Of a stretch of 64,000 bases of DNA, positions 57,941 through 64,000 are shown piece by piece (position 1 is the stretch's first letter; every line of letters begins with the position of its first letter). A program made the position numbers and the translations under genes. The notes under the pieces are model-generated. The model did not search any database and was not told where the DNA came from. It saw only the letters and a list, made by a program, of their open reading frames with translations. This DNA is from JBAQMG01 sp049302575 (GTDB lineage: Bacteria; Bacillota; Desulfitobacteriia; Desulfitobacteriales; Desulfitobacteriaceae). Location: the NCBI GenBank assembly GCA_049302575.1, contig JBAQMG010000023.1, positions 1 through 64,000 of the forward strand. Direction: 5' to 3'.

Positions 57941-59768
57941 TTTTGGAGTCCTCCTGACTTAAAGCTTCATTGATAATTTCTATAGGGAATTCAGCATTAA
58001 CGGTGCTAAGGTCTGAGTTTTTTTGAAAGTGTTGATATACCTTCAAGGCTGCGTTCTTCGGGAGTCCGGCAGCTTGCAGTTCCTCTAAACTTGCCGAACG
58101 GACGTTTTCCAGAGACTGAAAATGTCGAAAGAGTTGTTCGCGTCTTTTAGGACCAATACCTGTAATGTAATCTAGCGCAGATAAAGTCATGTTTTTGGCT
58201 CGTTGTTGTCTGTGAAAGGTTATAGAGAACCGATGAACTTCATCCTGAACACGCTCGAGGAAGTGGAAGGTTGGGGAGTTTTTATCAATTTTGATTAGGG
58301 TACCGGTCTCATCAAGTAGCTGAGCAGTTCGATGGCGGTTGTCTTTGACAATTCCGGCAACTGGAATATCTAGTGCTAAGCTTTGTAAAGCTAGTCTGGC
58401 GGCTCTAATTTGTCCTTTGCCACCGTCAACTAAGATTAAATTGGGCAGAGACAAACGCTCGGTTATTAATCGTCGATAACGACGTTCAATAACTTGATGA
58501 ATGGCAGCAGTATCATCGGAATTTTCTTTAAGGTTAAGCTTGAATTTACGATAGGCAGAACGCTGTGGTTTACCCCTAAGAAATTGGACCATCCCGGCAA
58601 CTAGATATGTTCCTGCAGTGTTAGAAATATCAAAAGTCTCAATTACGTCTGAATTGGGGATCTTTAGACAATCCTTTAAACCATTTAGGGCTTGTTCAAT
58701 CTCAGTTTGTTGATGGCTCTCTAAGATGATTTGTTCGTGGAGTGTAGTTTGGGCATTGGACATACATAGTTGAACAAGTTCTAGTTTTTTTCCACGGCGG
58801 GGGATGAAAATAGGGAATAATTTACCTAAAACTGAAGTTTCAAGAGCTGGAAGTAATATTTCTTGGGGCCATAACGTATTAGCTGAATAATATTGCGCAA
58901 TGAAAGAAACAAAAGCTTCTTCAGGTTCCTCATAATAAGGGAAGGTAAAACTATTTCGAGCTAATAATTTTCCTTGACGAAGAAAAAAGACCTGAACACA
59001 CATTTGATCTGAAGTAAACGCATAGCCTAGCACATCACGATCTATAAAATCTGTTAAAGTGATATTTTGTTTTTCTCCTAAGCGTTTTAAGTCTTTTATA
59101 AGATCACGAAATTCACGAGCACGTTCAAATTGCAGAGCTTGAGCAGCGTGCTGCATTTTTTCTTCTAATAACTTAAGGATAACGGCTTGATCGCCACGCA
59201 AAAAAGTTGTAACTTCTTTGCGGAGGTCTAGGTAGGCTTCTTTTGATATTTCCTTGAAACATGGTCCTAGGCATTGTCCTAAATGGTAATACAGGCAGGG
59301 ACGGGAGGGTATTTGACGACACTTTCTAAAGGGGAAAAGACGGTTCAGGAGTGTTGTAGCTTCTTTGGCTGCGGTAGCATTAGGATATGGACCAAAATAT
59401 TTCCCGCTCCCCTTTTTAACTTGACGAGTCACTAAAATTCGGGGGTGACTTTCATCTGTGATCATCAAATATGGATAAGATTTATCGTCACGTAAAAGGA
59501 TATTGAATTTTGGGTTATATTTTTTAATTAAGTTACACTCCAGCACTAGAGCTTCAACTTCAGATTCGGTAATGATTGTCTCAAAATCCTGGATAAGGCT
59601 GATTAACTTGTGGGTTTTTCCGTCGTGCGAGCCGGTAAAATAGGAACGAACCCGATTTTTTAAGACTTTAGCTTTGCCGATATAGATGATTTCTGCGGAA
59701 GCATCTTTCATCAAATAGACTCCCGGTTTCTCTGGTAATAAATTAAGTTTATGGCGAAGCATTTCCAT
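57930..59768 (-). CDS. uvrC: Excinuclease ABC subunit C
   Basis: A 612-residue nucleotide-excision-repair nuclease. The GIY-YIG domain starts PEKPGVYLMKDASAEIIYIGKAK; a Cys cluster CRQIPSRPCLYYHLGQCLGPC follows; a UVR motif (KMQHAAQALQFERAREFRDL) binds UvrB; the RNase H-like domain has IETFDISNTAGT and LPNLILVDGGKGQI; and a C-terminal helix-hairpin-helix (ITGIGPKRREQL) ends it. Length normal. Confidence 0.97.
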   Translation of the reverse strand: MEMLRHKLNLLPEKPGVYLMKDASAEIIYIGKAKVLKNRVRSYFTGSHDGKTHKLISLIQDFETIITESEVEALVLECNLIKKYNPKFNILLRDDKSYPYLMITDESHPRILVTRQVKKGSGKYFGPYPNATAAKEATTLLNRLFPFRKCRQIPSRPCLYYHLGQCLGPCFKEISKEAYLDLRKEVTTFLRGDQAVILKLLEEKMQHAAQALQFERAREFRDLIKDLKRLGEKQNITLTDFIDRDVLGYAFTSDQMCVQVFFLRQGKLLARNSFTFPYYEEPEEAFVSFIAQYYSANTLWPQEILLPALETSVLGKLFPIFIPRRGKKLELVQLCMSNAQTTLHEQIILESHQQTEIEQALNGLKDCLKIPNSDVIETFDISNTAGTYLVAGMVQFLRGKPQRSAYRKFKLNLKENSDDTAAIHQVIERRYRRLITERLSLPNLILVDGGKGQIRAARLALQSLALDIPVAGIVKDNRHRTAQLLDETGTLIKIDKNSPTFHFLERVQDEVHRFSITFHRQQRAKNMTLSALDYITGIGPKRREQLFRHFQSLENVRSASLEELQAAGLPKNAALKVYQHFQKNSDLSTVNAEFPIEIINEALSQEDSKNDS

Positions 59769-59880
59769 AGTCCCACCTCGCTGTTAATTTTAGTGGTTTG
59801 TACTCGTTGATGCAAGTTTAGAACATATCTTTGACTGCTTCGTCGTATATTTGCTTAAAGAAAAGGTTTTTTGCTTGGTA

Positions 59881-59935
59881 CTCGAACATTAGACATCAGA
59901 CATTAAATATCGAATATCGAATATCGAATATCGAT
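59881..59935 (+). repeat. 7-bp-period array (TCGAA family), copy 5
   Basis: 7-mers CTCGAAC, ATTAGAC, ATCAGAC, ATTAAAT, then ATCGAAT three times and ATCGATT. It ends some 10 bases before the ribosome-binding site of the next gene, in the divergent gap with uvrC. Confidence 0.88.
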
Positions 59936-59952
59936 TTTTGGGGGGCAAGTTT

Positions 59953-60468
59953 ATGCCAAACTTATGGGGCCGTCTGCCACGTAATGGAATGGGTCAAGAT
60001 ATTCAGGCCTTAGCTATTTGGGTGTTGATTATTGGAGTTGCCGGCTATTTGTTATTTCCAACTTTTTTTAGGGATGTTTTTTCTCGAATGTCTGTTCCGG
60101 TTGCTGAAACAAGTAACCTTGGGGAGGTTACTTTGCCGAATACAACGGGCTTCGAGTCATTGAATTCTTCGGACTTAGCAACTCAGGATAATCCAAGTGT
60201 TTATAATTCGCTCTATAATGGCAAAAATGAAGTTTCTTCTGGGTATTGGGCTATATTTGTAGCTGAGGGTGAATTTAAACAACTTTCAGTCACAAGTGAG
60301 TCTTACGCTTTTTTACTACGACTAATTGAAAGTGACCAGAAAGCTGTAGTTAAGAATTCTGTAATTCTTACGGCAAATGGCCAAATTCAAAAATATTTAG
60401 TGAGTGATGAAATTTACACAATTATAAATAATATGTCGATAATAAATAATCGTACCCGTACTGGTTAA
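59953..60468 (+). CDS. Single-span membrane protein, unknown
   Basis: A 171-residue protein with a short basic N-terminus (PNLWGRLPRNGMG), one membrane helix (LAIWVLIIGVAGYLLFPTFF) and an extracytoplasmic tail. The tail has YWAIFVAEGEFKQLSV and VVKNSVILTANGQIQKYLV with no recognised domain. The site TTGGGGGGC lies before ATG 59953. Convergent with, and seven bases from, the next gene. Confidence 0.65.
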   Translation: MPNLWGRLPRNGMGQDIQALAIWVLIIGVAGYLLFPTFFRDVFSRMSVPVAETSNLGEVTLPNTTGFESLNSSDLATQDNPSVYNSLYNGKNEVSSGYWAIFVAEGEFKQLSVTSESYAFLLRLIESDQKAVVKNSVILTANGQIQKYLVSDEIYTIINNMSIINNRTRTG

Positions 60469-60475
60469 AAGGATA

Positions 60476-60919
60476 TTATCGAAAAAGTAATTTTGCTCCA
60501 ACAGCAAAAAAACCAATACCCAAAAACTGCCAGTAACTCCAGGGGAGACGTTCAATACCAAACCAACCAAAATGATCGATCAGCACTGCCGCTCCAACTT
60601 GTCCGATGATAATGGCTGTCGTAGCATTACAAACTCCAATTTTAGGGATGCTGAGAGCAACTAACCCAATAATAATCACACTTAAAACACCCCCTAAGTA
60701 GAGATACCAAGGGATTGATAACCAATTATAAGTTAAAAGTGGTACTTGTTTAATAAGTATCAAAATACAAGCGAACAGACTTCCTATTAAATGGACAATT
60801 AGAGTCGCAGCCAGTAAAGCGGTTTTTTGGGCTAGAACTGAATTCAGGGATCCCTGGACTGCCATGCAAATACCAGAAATTGCTGCAATTATGAAGGGTA
60901 GTGTTAATAGCTTGCTCAT
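60476..60919 (-). CDS. YdcZ/DUF606 DMT-family transporter
   Basis: A 147-residue membrane protein of five hydrophobic helices: LPFIIAAISGICMAVQGSLN at the start (the family's GxxxxxQxxxN signature), GGVLSVIIIGLVALSIPKIG and IIGQVGAAVLIDHFGWFG. DUF606 proteins are half-size DMT transporters of unknown substrate, working as dimers. The start at 60919 or nine bases earlier cannot be decided. Confidence 0.88.
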   Translation of the reverse strand: MSKLLTLPFIIAAISGICMAVQGSLNSVLAQKTALLAATLIVHLIGSLFACILILIKQVPLLTYNWLSIPWYLYLGGVLSVIIIGLVALSIPKIGVCNATTAIIIGQVGAAVLIDHFGWFGIERLPWSYWQFLGIGFFAVGAKLLFR

Positions 60920-61089
60920 GGTCACCATCCTATATAGTAACGAAATTTATATTAATGAAATTTAAAGCCGCATAATATTTGATTTGGACAAGATCTCCAA
61001 GTCCGTTAAGATGTATCAGTATTCCTTGATCGTCTAAGGGGAAAAATGAAAGTGCAACATAAAAATTTATCAACAAAAGAGGTGGCGTC

Positions 61090-61464
61090 GTGGAAATCGA
61101 CAATAATCTTGTACAACGTGCCCAGATGCTACTGACCCTAGAACATCCACTAGCACAAGTTAGAGAGATCTTATTAAGGGAAGGATATTCTGGTGAACAG
61201 GTTACGGAACTGATTGACGCGACAGAGGAAGTACTAAACTACTTGGTACCGCCAGAGTATGATGAAAATAAGATTGGAATTGATATTGTGCAGCCTGGAG
61301 AAAAAGCTCAGGGAAGGAAGCCAACAGTCGATATTTTAGTTGATAAACGGACTGGAAAGCTCGATTTAATCACTCCCCATCAACAAGAGACCTGGCGGGT
61401 CGCCAATGAAGTCCGCAAAGCGATCAGAAATCAGAGGAACAATTTAAAAAAATATTTACATTAA
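61090..61464 (+). CDS. Hypothetical protein
   Basis: A 124-residue hydrophilic protein. The N-terminal half is helical (AQMLLTLEHPLAQVREILLREGYS, read as two helices), the second half is basic with PTVDILVDKRTGKLDLITP. A GTG start follows AAAGAGGTGG. No membrane segment and no family recognised. It is followed by its own terminator. Confidence 0.65.
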   Translation: MEIDNNLVQRAQMLLTLEHPLAQVREILLREGYSGEQVTELIDATEEVLNYLVPPEYDENKIGIDIVQPGEKAQGRKPTVDILVDKRTGKLDLITPHQQETWRVANEVRKAIRNQRNNLKKYLH

Positions 61465-61472
61465 GAATTATG

Positions 61473-61498
61473 GGGGCTTGAATAAGTCCCTGTTTTTT
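61473..61498 (+). terminator. Terminator
   Basis: GGGGCTT-GAAT-AAGTCCC (one G-T pair) followed by TGTTTTTT. Confidence 0.8.
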
Positions 61499-61534
61499 AC
61501 ACTATCCTTATTCTTTCTCCAATTACCAAAATTA

Positions 61535-61543
61535 TGTTATAAT
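61535..61543 (+). promoter_or_regulatory. Extended -10 promoter for mqnE
   Basis: TGTTATAAT at 61535-61543 is a perfect extended -10 element, 39 bases before the mqnE start; no good -35. Confidence 0.55.
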
Positions 61544-61581
61544 TTATGACAGTATATACATAGTAGAAGGAAGTGATCCAG

Positions 61582-62676
61582 ATGGAATTTAGACCCATTT
61601 ATGGTGGACTGGAAGATATTTATTTGAAAATATCCCAAGGGATACGTTTAGATGCTCAGGATGGACTTGCTTTGTTAAGAACTTCTAATATTTTGGGTTT
61701 AGCTCATCTAGCTAATCAACGTAAAAATGATCTAGCTGGTAATAATGTGTATTTTAATAACAATGCTCATCTTAATTATAGTAATGTGTGTAAAGTACGT
61801 TGTGGTTTTTGTGCCTTTGCTAAAGGCTTAGGGGAAAAAGGCTCGTATACCATGAGTGTTGACGAAGTAGTTGCTAAGGCAGCGTATTACGGAAGCTTAG
61901 GTGTAACCGAGCTTCATATCGTGGGTGGAATTCATCCAGAACTGCCCTTTGCCTATTATTTGGAACTTATCCAAGGGATAAAGGAACGTGTCCCTCATAT
62001 AGCCCTAAAGGCTTTTACCGCGGCTGAGTATGATTATTTTGCTAAAGTTGAAAATAAATCCATCCTGGAGATTCTTAAAATCTTCCAACAAGCGGGCTTA
62101 AGCTTTATACCCGGTGGGGGAGCGGAAAATTTCAGTCAACGTGTCCGGGATCAAATCTGTCCGGATAAACTGACAGGCGAACGCTGGTTAGAAATTCATC
62201 GGCTAGCCCATAAGTTGGGTATCCCGACGAATGCCAATATGCTCTTCGGCATCATTGAATCTGATGAGGAATTAATCGCTCATCTTTTGCAACTTCGTAC
62301 TCTACAAGATGAAACTAAAGGTTTTTATGCATTAATTCCGACCGCTTTTCACCCATTACACACAAAATTTGACACTATCAAACAAGCTAGTGCCTTACGA
62401 ACCCTTAAGGTTATAGCCGTTTCTAGGCTGTTATTAGATAATTTCCGCTATATTAAGGCTTATTGGGTAGCTTCCAGCCCACAGGTTGCGCAAATGGCTC
62501 TTACTTTTGGAGCTAATGATCTCGACGGTGTTGTTAGGGAAGAAAAAATCTATCATACTGCTGGGGCGATAAGTCCACAAATGCAAAGTGAACAAGAATT
62601 AATTGGGCTTATTCAAGAAATGGGTTTAACTGCCGTAGAACGTGATACCTATTACAATGTGCTAAAAACTTATTAA
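61582..62676 (+). CDS. mqnE: Aminofutalosine synthase (radical SAM, menaquinone synthesis)
   Basis: A 364-residue radical SAM enzyme that joins the MqnA product to SAM-derived adenosine in the futalosine menaquinone route. The cluster motif is CKVRCGFCAF. FIPGGGAENFSQRVRDQICP, LTGERWLEIHRLAHKLG and LRTLQDETKGFYALIP separate MqnE from MqnC and from CofH. The ATG at 61582 follows AAGGAAG. Other mqn genes are not in the window. Menaquinone fits an organism with molybdenum reductases and membrane redox chains. Confidence 0.92.
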   Translation: MEFRPIYGGLEDIYLKISQGIRLDAQDGLALLRTSNILGLAHLANQRKNDLAGNNVYFNNNAHLNYSNVCKVRCGFCAFAKGLGEKGSYTMSVDEVVAKAAYYGSLGVTELHIVGGIHPELPFAYYLELIQGIKERVPHIALKAFTAAEYDYFAKVENKSILEILKIFQQAGLSFIPGGGAENFSQRVRDQICPDKLTGERWLEIHRLAHKLGIPTNANMLFGIIESDEELIAHLLQLRTLQDETKGFYALIPTAFHPLHTKFDTIKQASALRTLKVIAVSRLLLDNFRYIKAYWVASSPQVAQMALTFGANDLDGVVREEKIYHTAGAISPQMQSEQELIGLIQEMGLTAVERDTYYNVLKTY

Positions 62677-62716
62677 ACTGCTCAATATTCTGGACTTTAC
62701 AAAGGGGTGACCGAAT

Positions 62717-64000
62717 TTGGTTAAGTACTATTCTGTCTGTCCACATGACTGCCCAGACACTTGCGGTTGGAATGTTGAGGTGGTCGACGGCAAAATAACT
62801 CGTGTAGTTGGTGCTGCTAATCATCCTATTACTCAAGGAATTATTTGTGACAAGGCCAGATATTATCCTCAACGTGTTTATGGATCAGATCGGATACTTT
62901 ATCCAATGAAGCGAACTGGTTCTAAGGGTAGTGGGAAATTTATAAGAATCACTTGGGACGAAGCTTTGGGCGAAATTACTCGAAAGTGGCAGAAACTGAT
63001 CCAACATCATGGAGCAGAGAGTATCTTGCCATATTCCTATGCTGGAACAGAAGGGATTATTAATAAGGCGAGCATGGATCGCCGCTTTTTTTATCGTCTG
63101 GGAGCCACGCGCTTAGAACGTACAATTTGTTCTAGTGCCGGAAGTTTAGGCTATAAGCTTGTTTATGGTCAAGCGATAGGGGTTAATCCCCTAGAAAGTG
63201 TTCATGCTAAGTTAATAATTTTTTGGGGAATTAATGCCTTAGAAACCAACCTTCATCAAGCCCTACTTGCTGAAAAGGCTCGTAAAAACGGTGCCAAAAT
63301 AATTGTAATCGATGTTCATCGGAATAAAACAGCCCAATGGGCTGATGAGTTTTATCAGGTTTTACCTGGGTCAGATGGAGCTTTGGCCATGGGCTTAGCA
63401 CATATCATCTTTCGTGACGCTCTAGACGGCTCTAACTGGAGTAAGAAATATTGTTTAGGATTACCGGAGTATGCCGCTGAGGCTAAAAACTATCCACCTG
63501 AAAAGGTTGCCCAAATAACAGGCTTGTCGATCGATAAAATTGAGGAGTTAGCTCAAATGTATTCCCAAATCCGCCCAAATTTAATTAGAATCGGGAATGG
63601 TCTTCAACATCATGACAATGGAGGAATGGTTACTTGGGCGATTGCTTGTCTTCCAGCTCTGATTGGCGCTTGGGAAGATCAAGGTGGAGGGGCAATTAAA
63701 TTCAATTCTGGTTATTTTCCGCTAGATGTTGACGCTCTAGAGCGTCCAGATCTAATGACAGGGTTTCCCCGCGTGGTCAATATGAATAGATTGGGAAGGG
63801 TTTTAACCGAACTTGAGCAGCCAATCTATTCTTTGTACGTTTATAATAGCAATCCGGCAGTAGTCGCTCCAGAACAAAGTTTAATAATCAAAGGTTTAGC
63901 CAGAGAAGAGCTTTTTACGGTTGTGCACGAACAGGTTTGGACAGATACTGCTCGTTGGGCAGATCTTGTGTTACCAGCCACGACTCATTTGGAACATCCT
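62717..64000 (+). CDS. Molybdopterin oxidoreductase, DMSO reductase family (partial, runs off window)
   Basis: At least 428 codons, open to the window end. A TTG start at 62717 has AAAGGGGTGA six bases upstream. The N-terminal [4Fe-4S] site is C8-x3-C12-x3-C16 (CPHDCPDTC) with a fourth Cys in GIICDKARYYP. Then come the first molybdopterin contacts (SYAGTEGI, CSSAGSLGY) and FWGINALETNLHQ, where Asn replaces the usual active-site ligand region of nitrate reductases; the Mo ligand is not certain from what is visible. Late segments YNSNPAVVAPEQ and WADLVLPATTHLE are typical. No Tat signal, so cytoplasmic. Substrate unknown. It follows mqnE by 40 bases and may share its transcript. Confidence 0.88.
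   Translation, partial: MVKYYSVCPHDCPDTCGWNVEVVDGKITRVVGAANHPITQGIICDKARYYPQRVYGSDRILYPMKRTGSKGSGKFIRITWDEALGEITRKWQKLIQHHGAESILPYSYAGTEGIINKASMDRRFFYRLGATRLERTICSSAGSLGYKLVYGQAIGVNPLESVHAKLIIFWGINALETNLHQALLAEKARKNGAKIIVIDVHRNKTAQWADEFYQVLPGSDGALAMGLAHIIFRDALDGSNWSKKYCLGLPEYAAEAKNYPPEKVAQITGLSIDKIEELAQMYSQIRPNLIRIGNGLQHHDNGGMVTWAIACLPALIGAWEDQGGGAIKFNSGYFPLDVDALERPDLMTGFPRVVNMNRLGRVLTELEQPIYSLYVYNSNPAVVAPEQSLIIKGLAREELFTVVHEQVWTDTARWADLVLPATTHLEHP

Overview
The window comes from an endospore-forming, anaerobic, low-to-mid GC Firmicute. The best fit is the Desulfosporosinus/Desulfitobacterium group of Peptococcaceae-like Clostridia. This is inferred from gene content and order: a small acid-soluble spore protein, YtaF, a TRAP (MtrB) regulator, the polA-mutM-ytaF-coaE order, futalosine-type menaquinone synthesis (MqnE), a DMSO-reductase-family molybdoenzyme, and a very large secreted multihaem cytochrome. 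No rRNA is present to settle the species.

Layout. 0-1.6 kb: spore/cell-wall functions (GH18 hydrolase, SASP). 1.8-8.3 kb: dnaE, coaD, mtrB, accD and accA. 8.4 kb: tRNA-Leu(CAA) with its own promoter and terminator. 8.7-21.1 kb: a complete glycogen operon, glgB-glgP-glgC-glgD-glgA, then a fused GH13-GH77 enzyme and a DUF3846 protein. 21.4-28.2 kb: one 2,274-residue cytochrome with 15 CxxCH motifs, two variant haem motifs and two gapless 408-residue duplicated modules. 28.3-35.8 kb: polA, mutM, an ABC-F ATPase, ytaF, coaE and a lytic transglycosylase. 35.8-38.7 kb: a CstR-like regulator, then an operator-controlled operon of an ArsM-like methyltransferase, a radical SAM/SPASM enzyme, a ferredoxin and a small coiled-coil protein. 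38.8-43 kb, minus strand: hom-thrB-metallophosphoesterase and an EamA transporter. 43-50 kb: an accessory, partly decayed region with frameshifted ArsR and MFS remnants, then about 5 kb of redox genes lying between two inverted copies of an 83-bp palindromic element. 50.2-53.3 kb: csoR-copA-copZ copper efflux. 53.5-55.6 kb: an ACT protein, a PFL/UPF0210 protein and a DUF3343 protein. 55.7-56.3 kb: a free-standing, highly structured noncoding RNA of about 640 nt. 56.4-57.2 kb: a c-di-AMP riboswitch controlling an NlpC/P60 hydrolase. 57.8-64 kb: uvrC with a coupled small Cys-rich gene, a YdcZ transporter, unknown genes, mqnE, and the start of a molybdopterin oxidoreductase cut by the window end.

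Four threads cut across the genes. (1) Three promoters, at 36.3, 47.2 and 49.8 kb, carry the same ACCC-N5-GGGT operator, which fits the CstR-like regulator at 35.85 kb and suggests a thiol/persulfide-type regulon. (2) Degenerate arrays with a 7-bp period and a TCGAA-like core occur at five places, one of them read in frame inside the GH13-GH77 gene. (3) The large RNA at 55.7 kb has its own promoter and terminator and many nested helices. (4) The multihaem cytochrome is the most unusual protein. All family assignments rest on motif recognition by eye; no database search was run.
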